Shown here: positions 54,785 through 63,691 of the stretch, one piece after another
Layout: each line of letters begins with the position of its first letter
Position numbering within the stretch: position 1 is the stretch's first letter
DNA from: Rhodospirillales bacterium
Lineage (GTDB): Bacteria; Pseudomonadota; Alphaproteobacteria; Micavibrionales; Micavibrionaceae
Length of the DNA stretch: 64,000 nt
Reading direction: 5' to 3'
Assembly: GCA_020638285.1 (NCBI GenBank)
Contig: JACKIV010000003.1
Span: 251,468 to 315,467, forward strand
Position numbers and translations under genes: made by a program
The notes under the pieces: model-generated
What the model saw: the letters and a program-made list of their open reading frames with translations, nothing else
What the model was told of the DNA's origin: nothing
Database searches by the model: none

Positions 54785-56428
54785 ATGAAACGGCAGACAC
54801 TCCATTTGTATCAGGGTTGCATCAGGTTTGTCCGGGGAGCGGGGCAGGCGGTGTGTCTTCTGGTTTTTCTCCTCGGCGCGTCTTCCTGTTCTCTTGATAC
54901 GCAAATTCATGAGAAAATTTCAGCGGATCAAAAGGAAATCGCCCAATCGCTCCGCAAGCTTGAGCCGACGACGGAAAAGCCCACGGCGCTTACGGTGGAT
55001 GATCGCCCGTGGTACGGCAGTTCCGCGGTTTTTATCCAGAACGGTGAGGCGCTTCCAGCCCGCTTCAATGGCTCCGATGGTATCGTATTGACGTTCGAGC
55101 GGCCTTTAAGTCTTCGCGAGGTCGGAATTTTGCTCCAGTCCGCAACGGGTATCCGTGTTTATGCGGAATCCAACGGAGCGACAGATAATTCCAAGGGGCC
55201 GCCGAGGGTTTTTGTGCCTGCGGAAGGCGTTGAAGTCGCAGGCGGACGGATTGTCTGGCAGGGTCCGCTTTCGAATTTGCTGGATCAGGTTGCGGATACT
55301 TTTGATGCGCGCTGGACGTATGACGGGTCAGCCATTACGATTTCGGACGGGATTACCCGCACCTTTATGTTGCATGCTCTGGCCGGGGATTTGTCCTTGG
55401 GCAGCGAAATGAAGAGCGAAACGGGTGGAGATGCTCAGGCTTTGCCGACAATCAAATATTCCCGCCAGACAACTTTGGAAATATGGGGTGAAATCAAGGA
55501 AGCCGTGGATGGGATTCTGGGGGGGCGGGGAACGGTATCGTATTCGCCGTCCACGGGCACCATTACGGTCAACGGTCCACCTTCGGCTGTGGGGCGAATC
55601 GAGAGCTATCTGCGCGAGCAGAATCGTCTGCGCATGCGGCGTATTGCGGTGGCCGTGAAGGTTTTGTCGCTTCAGACCTCTGACGTGAACTCCGTAACTT
55701 TTAATTTAAGCGGGATTATCGAACGCGCGATTCGAGGCAAGCCTTTTGAGCTTAAAACCGTTGATGGCGGCTTGACCGCCGGAATCCTGCGGACTCTTCC
55801 GGCTGTGGACTCCGTCACCGGTTTTACGGCGCCTGATATTGCTGATGGTGCCACGACAGTTACGCCCAATGCGGATACTCTGACCACGATTCTGGAGGCG
55901 TCCGAAGAGATCGACAGGGTTTCGGTGACACAATCGGGTGCGATTGTCACTCTTTCCGATATTCCTGCACCGCTTCAGATCGGGCAGGTCATCAGTTACC
56001 TTCAGCGCGTGTCGACCACGACGGACAATGGCGATGTGTCAGTTTCGCTTGAGCCTGGCCAGATTACCACGGGTTTGACCATGAACGTCCTGCCGCGCGT
56101 TATTGAAAAAGATCGCGTATTGCTTAGCTTGTCGATTGGAATCAAGGAGGCACAGCAGCCTTTCAAGACTTTTTCGGCAAGTGGTGTTTCCATTCAACTG
56201 CCCGAGGTTAATGCGACAGGCTTTATGCAAAACGCTGTCTTGTCAACGGGGGAAACCCTGATTCTGGCCGGGTTTGAAAAAAACCAGAACGGTTATGGCC
56301 ATGACGGGCCGCCGGGTGGACCCTTTATGGGAGGGACGCGGTCCCTTGAGCGAAGTCGGGATGTGACGGTTCTGTTGATTTCTGCCGAGATCCTGCCCGA
56401 GGAACCCTTGACCGTTCTGGGCGAATAG
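54785..56428 (+). CDS. pilN: Type IVb pilus secretin lipoprotein, PilN family
   Basis: 547 residues from the ATG at 54785. Lipoprotein signal with lipobox LLGASSC (Cys35). The R64 PilN/BfpB-type layout follows: N-domains at ~80-200 (LTFERPLSLREVGILLQSATGIRV; NLLDQVADTFDARWTYDG), a secretin N1-like fold (TVSYSPSTGTITVNGPPSAVGRIESYL) and the pore domain at ~290-540 (VAVKVLSLQTSDV, VSLEPGQITTGLTMNVLPRV, NAVLSTGETLILAGFEKNQ). It forms the outer-membrane channel of the thin pilus. pilO follows after 14 nt. It is unrelated in detail to the MshL-like secretin at 17931. Confidence 0.9.
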   Translation: MKRQTLHLYQGCIRFVRGAGQAVCLLVFLLGASSCSLDTQIHEKISADQKEIAQSLRKLEPTTEKPTALTVDDRPWYGSSAVFIQNGEALPARFNGSDGIVLTFERPLSLREVGILLQSATGIRVYAESNGATDNSKGPPRVFVPAEGVEVAGGRIVWQGPLSNLLDQVADTFDARWTYDGSAITISDGITRTFMLHALAGDLSLGSEMKSETGGDAQALPTIKYSRQTTLEIWGEIKEAVDGILGGRGTVSYSPSTGTITVNGPPSAVGRIESYLREQNRLRMRRIAVAVKVLSLQTSDVNSVTFNLSGIIERAIRGKPFELKTVDGGLTAGILRTLPAVDSVTGFTAPDIADGATTVTPNADTLTTILEASEEIDRVSVTQSGAIVTLSDIPAPLQIGQVISYLQRVSTTTDNGDVSVSLEPGQITTGLTMNVLPRVIEKDRVLLSLSIGIKEAQQPFKTFSASGVSIQLPEVNATGFMQNAVLSTGETLILAGFEKNQNGYGHDGPPGGPFMGGTRSLERSRDVTVLLISAEILPEEPLTVLGE

Positions 56429-56442
56429 AAAGGGCGTTCATC

Positions 56443-57849
56443 ATGGAACTGCGCGCCACGCCCCTTGAGCCTTCGAGGTCGCCTTCGCACTCAATTCAGG
56501 AAGACTCTGCTCCGGGCGGCGTTCTCTTTCTGAATAAAAAGCGCTATGCCGTTGGTCTGATATGGCTTGTGACGGATGACGAACGCAATGCCGATTTGCT
56601 CGGCCAGCGACTCAAGAAACTGGGGGCTGATTTTCATTGCCTGCGCGAGGGGAGCACGAATCAGCAGGGATTCGGGTTTTTGCGTCTGGGTCACCGGATG
56701 GGGATGGCTTGCGCGGCGTCTGCCGCTGCGGATGCCATGATCGGTGAGTGGCACGGTATTTTTGCCGCCGACAAGGGATGGTGGTATCTGGCCGTTCACG
56801 GGGACGCCATTGCGCCGGACGGTGATGTTCTGTTTCATTCCGAGGAAGAAGCCTATAACGCTTTTGTTCAAAAGAGCGAGGCGTATAAATGGCCTCGCTC
56901 TTACGCGCCGGCTTCGTGGAATTTGCCCGATACGCATGGCGAGATCCTTCTGGAAAAACTTCTGGAAAACGATGGGGTTTTTTCTTACCTCCGGGCGGCC
57001 AATCTGAATGCGTTTTTTGGCGGTGCGCGGCGCAAGAAGATTTTTTTAAGCGGAGCGGCTTTTTTTGTCATGGTTCTGATGGGGCTTATGGCCCTGATTG
57101 CCGCGATTTCCGGTCAGGCCAGCACCAGCAAGGGGCAGGAGTCTTTTCCCGTTGCGCTGGATGCGCCGGATATTATCAAGCCACCGCCGCCCTTGCCGGA
57201 AAAAGACCGAGGGCTGAAAGCGACCTTTGTGACGGTGAATGGTCCCCTGCCCAGCGCCGTTCTGGCAGCCTGTGCGCGGTCTTTGGATGTTATCGTCCGC
57301 CCCATTCCAGGATGGGAGTTGTCAGAAGCCGCATGTGACGCTGCGCAAGGGATCGTTCAGTGGAAACGCACGACCGGGTCTTTGGCTTCTGTTGAGGCCA
57401 TCAGAGCGAACTTTCCGGAGTCTGCGCGGCTGACCTACGGGGGATCGGGCGCGTTGTTGGTGGCTATTCCGCACACAAAGTTGGATCTTCTGACACAAAA
57501 TTTCATGGTTCTTCCCAAAGAAGACGCCATTCTTCTTGTTGAGCGGGCGTTTTCCTCCTATGGACAAATTCAACTCCGTTATGTTGCGCCCAAGCCTTCA
57601 CGTACACCGCCAAGGCCGACCAGAGGGGCCAAAACCCCTTTGCCCAAAATGCCTCCGGAAAAGCCTCCGGTCCTGACCTTGACCTTGTCGGGGACCACGC
57701 CGCCCGCCCGGATTGAATCGGCCTTTGACCTTCCGGGCCTGACGTTGCAGAATGTGAAGTGGAATATCAAGAGTCGGGTCTGGACCTATCAGGCTGAAAT
57801 TCTCGTCGAAAGTGAAACCCTCAACAATGCCGCGCCTCCACCCAGATAA
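56443..57849 (+). CDS. pilO: Type IVb pilus protein PilO (PilO2 family)
   Basis: 468 residues. Its place after pilN and the two-part layout match R64 PilO: a cytoplasmic N-terminal domain (~30-195, YAVGLIWLVTDDERNADLLG and WYLAVHGDAIAPDGDVLF), one membrane segment at ~205-228 (AAFFVMVLMGLMALIAAIS) and a periplasmic C-terminal domain with a Pro-rich hinge (IIKPPPPLPEKD, and SRTPPRPTRG near the end). PilO and PilP connect the inner-membrane motor with the secretin in IncI thin pili. The C-terminus overlaps the pilP start by about 23 nt. Confidence 0.85.
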   Translation: MELRATPLEPSRSPSHSIQEDSAPGGVLFLNKKRYAVGLIWLVTDDERNADLLGQRLKKLGADFHCLREGSTNQQGFGFLRLGHRMGMACAASAAADAMIGEWHGIFAADKGWWYLAVHGDAIAPDGDVLFHSEEEAYNAFVQKSEAYKWPRSYAPASWNLPDTHGEILLEKLLENDGVFSYLRAANLNAFFGGARRKKIFLSGAAFFVMVLMGLMALIAAISGQASTSKGQESFPVALDAPDIIKPPPPLPEKDRGLKATFVTVNGPLPSAVLAACARSLDVIVRPIPGWELSEAACDAAQGIVQWKRTTGSLASVEAIRANFPESARLTYGGSGALLVAIPHTKLDLLTQNFMVLPKEDAILLVERAFSSYGQIQLRYVAPKPSRTPPRPTRGAKTPLPKMPPEKPPVLTLTLSGTTPPARIESAFDLPGLTLQNVKWNIKSRVWTYQAEILVESETLNNAAPPPR

Positions 57850-58528
57850 AACAGCCCGCTTTTCTCTTCTGCCCCGCTTCCCGCTGGCGGGGTTGCGCCT
57901 GTCTGTCTTTCTCCTTCTGCTTTTTCTGTTTGTCGGAGGATCTTCCAGAGCGCAGGAAACGGGCTTGTCTGCTCTGGCTTCGCGTCTGATGAACGGGGGT
58001 TGGGGCGGGACTGTCGATCTGGATGATCCTTGCCCTGCGCCGGGCAGTTCGGAGACGTCCGCAGGAGATATGGCCCTTCTTCAGGCGGATATTGATCGCT
58101 TTTCCCTGTGTGCCGAGCGGGCTGAGTCCCTTAAGAAACTCAATGAGGCGACGATGGGGAAAAAAGGCGCCGAGGGGGTCGGCCCTGCCGAGCCGAACCC
58201 GTTGCTGGACAACCCCGGTTTCCGCCTCAGGAGGCCGCCCGAGGACAGGGGAAATCAAATCGCGATCCCGCCTGTTCCGGAAAAAGACCTTGAGCCACCG
58301 CGTGAACGGGAATCAAAACCGAAAAGGCTTCAGGAATGGTCTATTGTGAATATTTTTGGCTCTTCCGGTGGGCTTCAGGTGCGTTTGCGCAAGGATGACG
58401 GCTCTGTTGCGCAGGCCCGGGCGGGAGCAGTTTTGTCCGATGGCTGGACGGTCAAGCAGGTTTCGACCAGCGGCGTGGTTCTGGGCAAGGCGGGACAGCC
58501 GGATAAAACCCTGACCTGGATGGATTGA
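57827..58528 (+). CDS. pilP: Type IVb pilus protein PilP
   Basis: 233 residues from the ATG at 57827 (a GTG at 57812 is possible). N-terminal signal/anchor (LSVFLLLLFLFVGGSSRAQ), then a helical stretch (DIDRFSLCAERAESLKKLNEA), a disordered Pro-rich linker and a small C-terminal beta domain (WSIVNIFGSSGGLQVRLRKDDGSVAQARAGAVLSDGWTVKQVSTSGVVL). This domain layout, a short beta fold with a G-x3-L-x-V-x-L and D-G-W-x-V, is that of PilP in R64-type thin pili. It overlaps pilO and ends 5 nt before pilQ. Confidence 0.82.
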   Translation: MPRLHPDKTARFSLLPRFPLAGLRLSVFLLLLFLFVGGSSRAQETGLSALASRLMNGGWGGTVDLDDPCPAPGSSETSAGDMALLQADIDRFSLCAERAESLKKLNEATMGKKGAEGVGPAEPNPLLDNPGFRLRRPPEDRGNQIAIPPVPEKDLEPPRERESKPKRLQEWSIVNIFGSSGGLQVRLRKDDGSVAQARAGAVLSDGWTVKQVSTSGVVLGKAGQPDKTLTWMD

Positions 58529-58533
58529 CGCGC

Positions 58534-60087
58534 ATGAAGTTCTTTGGTCTGGCCGAAAGCAGGGATCAGGAGTGGGACCCGAACATTCCCATGACGGCCG
58601 AGGGTGGCCCGTTTGATCGCGGGAATGGCTTGCGCCAACTCGCGGCCTTTTTCGCCGATGGTCGCTTTTTCGTCTCAAAATCCCATACAAATAATCCTCT
58701 CGTTCTCAGTCTCATGAGTGAAGTGCGGCTGTCCGGATATCCGGATATTCGCATCGAGCCGGTGGATATCACGCGCCTTCAGATGTGTTACGAATCGGCG
58801 AATGCCGTTCGTTCGAGTGGACGGGCGGGGCGGGACGATGTGCGGATGCGGCGCGAGGTTTTAAGTCTCGTGGGCGAGTTGTCCAAGCGCCGGGCTTCGG
58901 ATATTCATATCGTTGTGGGCGAGCAATCCTGTGTGGTCCGGGCGCGGATCGACGGCTTGATGACCCATATCGCCGAATGGCCGCCGGAATTTGGTCATGG
59001 ATTTTGCGCCGCTGCCTTTACGATGGCCGATGCTTCGGATGTGAACTATCAGCCCTATGAATATCAGGGCGCGCGGGTTTCCAACCGCAAGGATCTCCAG
59101 CTTCCCGAGGGCGTGATTTCCCTGCGTCTGCAATTTAACCCGACCACGTTCGGCGGACGGGCGATGATCGTCCGGATCCTGTATTCTTCGGATCAAAAAC
59201 AGGCGGCGGATCTGGCCCAGCTCGGCTTTACGCCCGAGCATATGGAAGATTTCGAAACCTTGCGCGCCAAGCCCTTTGGAATCAATATTGTCGCAGGGCC
59301 GACGGGACACGGGAAATCCACAACTCTGCAACGGAATATCACCTCGATCTTACAGGAGCATAACTATAATATTGCCATCTATACCGTTGAGGATCCTCCG
59401 GAATATCCGATTCCTGGCGCAGTCCAGATGCCGGTTGTGAACGCGTCGTCTTCTGCCGAACGGGCGGAAGAGTTCAGCAAGGCTATTTCGGCGGCCCTGC
59501 GCTCCAACCCCGACCGGATCATGATCGGGGAGGTTCGGGATGCGGCCTCTGCCCAGCTTTCTTTTGAGGCCGCCATGACGGGGCACCAGGTCTGGACGAC
59601 CCTGCACTCTAACGATGCCATGACCATTCCGTTTCGTCTGCGGGATTTGCATGTGGATGATTATAAACTCTGCGATCCGACTCTTCTGACCGGTCTTATT
59701 TCCCAGCGTCTGGTGCGCAAGCTCTGCCCCCACTGCGCCCTGACCACGGCGGAAGAGGACCTGTCTTTTCACCTGCTTTCGCGTCTTCAGGCGGCAAATA
59801 TTCCGACAGAACGCATCCGGCGGCAAAACCCGAAAGGCTGCACGCGGTGCGGTGTCGGGAATGGCTATATCGGGCGGACGGTCATTGCGGAAATCATCAT
59901 GCCGGATGTCGGGTTTATGGAGCATGTCATGAACAACCGCAAATTGGATGCCGAGCGGTACTGGCTCACTCAGCTGGGGGGGCGCAGTATGACCGAACAC
60001 ATGATTGATCGGGTGATGGCGGGGGAGGTTGATCCTCTCGATGCCGAGCGAATCGTGGGGCCTTTGATTCCGCCCAGACGGGATTAG
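58534..60087 (+). CDS. pilQ: Type IVb pilus ATPase PilQ
   Basis: 517 residues from the ATG at 58534 (5 nt after pilP; the overlapping TTG at 58525 is less likely). GspE-family motor for thin-pilus assembly: N-terminal RecA-like lead domain (GELSKRRASDIHIVVGEQSCVVRARIDG), Walker A GPTGHGKSTT, Asp box TVEDPPEYPIPG, Walker B MIGEVRDAASAQ, His box TGHQVWTTLHSNDA and a C-terminal zinc site CPHC...CTRC. The length and the Walker A with His resemble R64 PilQ more than PilB. No PilT partner lies in this locus. Confidence 0.92.
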   Translation: MKFFGLAESRDQEWDPNIPMTAEGGPFDRGNGLRQLAAFFADGRFFVSKSHTNNPLVLSLMSEVRLSGYPDIRIEPVDITRLQMCYESANAVRSSGRAGRDDVRMRREVLSLVGELSKRRASDIHIVVGEQSCVVRARIDGLMTHIAEWPPEFGHGFCAAAFTMADASDVNYQPYEYQGARVSNRKDLQLPEGVISLRLQFNPTTFGGRAMIVRILYSSDQKQAADLAQLGFTPEHMEDFETLRAKPFGINIVAGPTGHGKSTTLQRNITSILQEHNYNIAIYTVEDPPEYPIPGAVQMPVVNASSSAERAEEFSKAISAALRSNPDRIMIGEVRDAASAQLSFEAAMTGHQVWTTLHSNDAMTIPFRLRDLHVDDYKLCDPTLLTGLISQRLVRKLCPHCALTTAEEDLSFHLLSRLQAANIPTERIRRQNPKGCTRCGVGNGYIGRTVIAEIIMPDVGFMEHVMNNRKLDAERYWLTQLGGRSMTEHMIDRVMAGEVDPLDAERIVGPLIPPRRD

Positions 60088-60097
60088 AGGGCATATT

Positions 60098-61165
60098 ATG
60101 GCGTTGCGCGGCTTTTCCTTTTTCAAACTGGCAGTCAAATATGAATTCAACGCCAAGATGCGGCGGAGATTCTATGTTAAAATGGCGCAGCTTCTGGAAA
60201 ATGGAGTTTCTTTAGGACCAGCTCTGGCGCAACTTCAGTCGATTTCCGGAAAATCAAAGCGCTCGACCATGCCCCGTCTTTACGAACGCTGGCGGCGTGA
60301 GATCGAAAACGGAAAGAATTTCGGACATTGTATCGCTCCTTATGTTCCAAGCACCGAAGCCATTTTGCTTGAAACCGGGGCGGATTCGGGGCATCTCGTG
60401 GACGCGCTGCGCAACGCTGCCGAGACGTCCGAACAGCAGGCCAAGGTTCGCAATGCCATTATTTCGCAGGCATCCTACCCCGTTCTCTTGCTGTGCATGC
60501 TGGCTGCGGCCCTGTACATGATGGCGTTTACGGTCATTCCGACCTTTGCCCAGATCCTGCCCGTTGAGGAGTGGCAGGGGATTTCCTATAAGGTCGCCAA
60601 AGTTTCGATTTTTATTCAAGATTACGCTATCTTGTTGTTAACTATTTTCGGGACTATAATAGGGGGTGTGATGTATTCCCTTCCTCGATGGACGGGGCAG
60701 GGGCGGTTGATGGTCGAGGGGGTCATTCCCTGGAGCATTTACCGGATGTGGCAGGGGTCCTCTTTCCTGTTGTCGGTCGCGGCGTTGATGAATGCGGGCG
60801 TCAAGATGGACGAGGTGTCTCTGGGAAAAATCGGAAAGAACGCAGACCCCTATCTGGCCCAGAGAATCCGGGCGATCAAGCGGGGGATTGTGTCGGGCGC
60901 CAATCTGGGCGAATCGTTGCACCAGACGGGGCTTGGCTTTCCGGACCGGGAGATTATTGCTGATTTACGAATCTACGCCCAGTTGCGCGGGTTCGATAAA
61001 AATCTGGTGCGGATTACGCGGACCTGGGTTGACGAGCTTGTTGACAAGGTCAGTGGAATCATGAAGATATTGAACACGGTGGTTCTTTTTTTGATTGCCA
61101 TCGTGATCGGGTGTCTGGTTGCTGCGCTGTACGGGGTTGTTCAGCAAATCCAGTCCCAGACATAA
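60098..61165 (+). CDS. pilR: Type IVb pilus platform protein PilR (GspF family)
   Basis: 355 residues. Two T2SF/GspF domains (RRRFYVKMAQLLENGVSLGPALAQL; SSFLLSVAALMNAGVKMDEVSLGKI) separated by membrane segments (~123-150 and ~175-200), plus a C-terminal membrane segment. It is the inner-membrane scaffold on which the PilQ motor acts. It starts 10 nt after pilQ and precedes pilS, the standard pilQ-R-S order. Confidence 0.92.
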   Translation: MALRGFSFFKLAVKYEFNAKMRRRFYVKMAQLLENGVSLGPALAQLQSISGKSKRSTMPRLYERWRREIENGKNFGHCIAPYVPSTEAILLETGADSGHLVDALRNAAETSEQQAKVRNAIISQASYPVLLLCMLAAALYMMAFTVIPTFAQILPVEEWQGISYKVAKVSIFIQDYAILLLTIFGTIIGGVMYSLPRWTGQGRLMVEGVIPWSIYRMWQGSSFLLSVAALMNAGVKMDEVSLGKIGKNADPYLAQRIRAIKRGIVSGANLGESLHQTGLGFPDREIIADLRIYAQLRGFDKNLVRITRTWVDELVDKVSGIMKILNTVVLFLIAIVIGCLVAALYGVVQQIQSQT

Positions 61166-61233
61166 AAAATTAAAGGTGTTTTGCGTAGTGAAGGTTTACT
61201 CTTGATCCGGATACTCCGAGGAGGAAAAGCGTA

Positions 61234-61800
61234 ATGGAACAAATTGTTTTTCAAGGCGAAGGAGCCCGGAAAGCGGAAAGCGGCTTTTCTTTGCTTGAGC
61301 TTCTTCTGGTTGTCGGCGTCGGGGCGCTTCTCCTTTTGGCGGGTATTGCGACCTATCGTCTTGTGACCCAGGGCAATGACGTGAATGATGCGGTCCGTGT
61401 TCTGACAACGATCAAGAGTCAGACCCAGAAGGCTTATCAGGGACAAAACGGCTACGGCGCAGCCGGGACGGACCTTGTCCCCATTCTTGTGGCCATGCAG
61501 GCTTTCCCGGCGGGGGTCCTTGATTCCACCGATACACCGCGCCATCCGTGGGGGGATACGATTGTTATTGAATCATCTACTGTGACCGGGGATACCCGTT
61601 CTTTTGACTTGACATTTACGAACGTGCCGAGCGATGCCTGTATCAACCTTGGTACAACCTTCGACTCCCGCGATACGGACTTTTTGGGATTGTCGGTTGG
61701 GGCCACGAACTTTGCGTCAACCGATATTATCGACCCGAACGCCTTGGTCGCGCCGTGTACGGCGGCTGCCCTTGTCAACATGGTCTGGACGTTCCGTTAA
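61234..61800 (+). CDS. pilS: Type IVb prepilin PilS
   Basis: 188 residues. The leader ends in ESG and is cut between Gly17 and Phe18; the mature N-terminus FSLLELLLVVGVG carries Glu5 and a hydrophobic helix. Two cysteines near the C-terminus (DACINLG; VAPCTAA) could form the pilin loop. The gene is last in the pilN-S operon. AGGAGG lies ~13 nt before the ATG and a terminator follows. There is no local prepilin peptidase, so the enzyme encoded at 14638 is the likely processing partner; IncI loci usually have their own PilU. Confidence 0.9.
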   Translation: MEQIVFQGEGARKAESGFSLLELLLVVGVGALLLLAGIATYRLVTQGNDVNDAVRVLTTIKSQTQKAYQGQNGYGAAGTDLVPILVAMQAFPAGVLDSTDTPRHPWGDTIVIESSTVTGDTRSFDLTFTNVPSDACINLGTTFDSRDTDFLGLSVGATNFASTDIIDPNALVAPCTAAALVNMVWTFR

Positions 61801-61822
61801 TCTGATCTTCTTTTTCTCAAAG

Positions 61823-61855
61823 CCTGCCGGGACTTCGCGTTCCGGCGGGTTTTTT
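61823..61855 (+). terminator. Rho-independent terminator after pilS
   Basis: CCTGCCGG (61823-61830) pairs with CCGGCGGG (61842-61849), one G-T, followed by six T. Confidence 0.85.
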
Positions 61856-61909
61856 ATTTTGGCTCCTGTGGCTTGACTCCTCATTTTCTGATAAATTGGC
61901 ATCCCCCCT

Positions 61910-61938
61910 TTGAAACCGGCTGGAATGTGCTATATAGT
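61910..61938 (+). promoter_or_regulatory. Sigma-70-like promoter of the Bax-inhibitor-1 gene
   Basis: TTGAAA (61910-61915), a 17-nt spacer and TATAGT (61933-61938), ~70 nt before the start codon. Best promoter-like pair seen by eye in the window. Confidence 0.6.
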
Positions 61939-62007
61939 CTTTTGTGGAGGGCGGGGTTTTCCCGTCACCTAGTTTGTGTCCAACATTTTTAAAGGAGAGA
62001 ACTGACC

Positions 62008-62733
62008 ATGCAACCTGATCGTTTCGGAAACCAGACCGTTTCGCGCGGCCTTGCCGTCGATCAAGGCCTTCGCGCCCATTTCCAGCGCGTTTATAATGTG
62101 ATGGCGGGTGGGCTTGTCCTGACTGGTTTGTCGGCTTGGGTCACCTCCCAGATTCCTGCGATGGTGGGCTTTTTGCAATACGCTCAGTCGAATCCGCTGA
62201 TAGGTCTTCTGATTGCCTTTTCCCCGATGATTATCATCATGTCGGTCTTTAATCCGGCCGCATCCCGTCGGATGTCCTCGGCGACGCTGTCTTTGGTATT
62301 CTTCGGGTTTTCGGCCTATTTCGGGTGGTTGTTGTCCACCATTTTTCTGGCTTTTACCGCCGAAAGCATCGCCCGTGTGTTTTTCGTGACGGCTGCAACC
62401 TTTGCGGCCATGTCGATCTGGGGATACACCACGAAGCGTGATCTGTCCGGAATGGGGTCTTTTCTGATGATGGGGATGATTGGGCTTTTGATCGCCATGG
62501 TTGTGAATATGTTTATGGCGTCCTCCATGATGTCCTTTGTCATTTCGGCGGCTGGCGTTTTGATTTACACGCTTCTGACCGCCTTTGATACCCAGAACAT
62601 CAAGGAAAGCTATCACGAATCATACGGGCAGGAAGCCAACGCCAAGATGGCTGTAATGGGCTCTCTGGGCTTATATCTGAACTTCATCATGTTGTTTCAG
62701 TTTCTGCTTCAGTTCATGGGCAATCGTAACTGA
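62008..62733 (+). CDS. Bax inhibitor-1 family membrane protein
   Basis: 241 residues with seven predicted membrane helices. BI-1/YccA family features: FQRVYNVMAGGLVLTGLSAWVTS at the start, the DTQNIKESY stretch near the C-terminal helix (the family's conserved Asp residues in the pH-sensitive channel), and a last helix MLFQFLLQFMG. Bacterial homologues act as calcium-leak channels or modulate FtsH; the cellular role here is unknown. AAGGAGAGAAC precedes the ATG. It has its own promoter and stands alone before tRNA-Phe. Confidence 0.92.
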   Translation: MQPDRFGNQTVSRGLAVDQGLRAHFQRVYNVMAGGLVLTGLSAWVTSQIPAMVGFLQYAQSNPLIGLLIAFSPMIIIMSVFNPAASRRMSSATLSLVFFGFSAYFGWLLSTIFLAFTAESIARVFFVTAATFAAMSIWGYTTKRDLSGMGSFLMMGMIGLLIAMVVNMFMASSMMSFVISAAGVLIYTLLTAFDTQNIKESYHESYGQEANAKMAVMGSLGLYLNFIMLFQFLLQFMGNRN

Positions 62734-62874
62734 TGGAGCCTGTCTGGCTTTTATGAAAGGCGCGCTCCTTCCCGGCAGGGGGCGTGTTTTTCTTTTTTGG
62801 AAAGAGGTCTGGACAGGCGCGCAGGTTTCTTCTATAAGCCTCGAGGTGCTTGTTTGTGGCGCCGTCATGAGAAA

Positions 62875-62950
62875 GCCCAGGTAGCTCAGTCGGTAGAGCA
62901 GGTGACTGAAAATCACCGTGTCGGCGGTTCAATTCCGTCCCTGGGCACCA
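62875..62950 (+). tRNA. tRNA-Phe (anticodon GAA), CCA encoded
   Basis: 76 nt. Acceptor stem GCCCAGG (62875-62881) pairs with CCTGGGC (62940-62946), then A and CCA. The D arm is GCTCAGTCGGTAGAGC, the anticodon loop ACTGAAAAT gives GAA, and the T loop is GGTTCAATTCC. Confidence 0.97.
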
Positions 62951-63114
62951 TTCCTCATTTTTCTATTCTTTTTTGTGCAGTTTTCCTGTCCCTGTCTCAC
63001 AGGCCTCTTGATTTTGAGGCCAAGAAGGATTAAGCAGAATGGCGGCCTGTTCCGTTGTCTGTGGCGTGTCCGGGCAGGTGTCATGTGTCCGGTTTTTTCC
63101 GAAAGTTCCATCTC

Positions 63115-63675
63115 ATGAGCGACGATCTTCCTTCCTGTTCTTCCTGCTCTTGTTCGGCTGAAGAGCCCTCCAGACGTGATTTTTTATACCTGACTGCCGG
63201 AGCAATGGGCGCGGTTGGTGCGGGGGTAGCCATTGTGCCGATGGTGGATTCTCTGAATCCTGCGGCGGATACGCTGGCTCTGGCCTCGGTTGAGGTGGAT
63301 TTGAGTTCTATTCCCGTTGGCGAATCCAAAACGGTCATGTGGCGTGGAAAACCTGTTTTTGTCCGCCACAGAACGCCCGAGCAGATCAAGTCCGCGGAGG
63401 AGGTGGATGTTTCTACCTTGCGTGACCCTCAATCTGACAAGGATCGGGTCAAGCGGCCGGAATGGCTTGTGACGATCGGTGTGTGTACGCATCTGGGCTG
63501 TGTTCCTCTGGGGCAAAAAGACACCGATCCGCATGGCGATTTCGGCGGGTGGTTTTGTCCCTGTCACGGGTCGCACTATGATTCTTCTGGTCGCATCCGC
63601 AAGGGGCCTGCGCCATTGAATCTGGCGGTGCCGTCTTATGTTTTTCTAACGGATACGACGATCCGGATCGGGTAA
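63115..63675 (+). CDS. petA: Ubiquinol-cytochrome c reductase iron-sulfur subunit (Rieske protein)
   Basis: 186 residues from the ATG at 63115; the longer frame from 63055 has no support. The Rieske protein of the cytochrome bc1 complex. A Tat-type N-terminus ([19 protein letters not shown]) doubles as the membrane anchor. 2Fe-2S ligands lie in [10 protein letters not shown] (with the Cys and His pairs) and [10 protein letters not shown] Cys/Ser-rich stretch at the start ([11 protein letters not shown]) is unusual. petB begins 16 nt after the stop, the common petABC order. Confidence 0.96.
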   Translation: MSDDLPSCSSCSCSAEEPSRRDFLYLTAGAMGAVGAGVAIVPMVDSLNPAADTLALASVEVDLSSIPVGESKTVMWRGKPVFVRHRTPEQIKSAEEVDVSTLRDPQSDKDRVKRPEWLVTIGVCTHLGCVPLGQKDTDPHGDFGGWFCPCHGSHYDSSGRIRKGPAPLNLAVPSYVFLTDTTIRIG

Positions 63676-63691
63676 GGGAGGCGTTTTTTTC

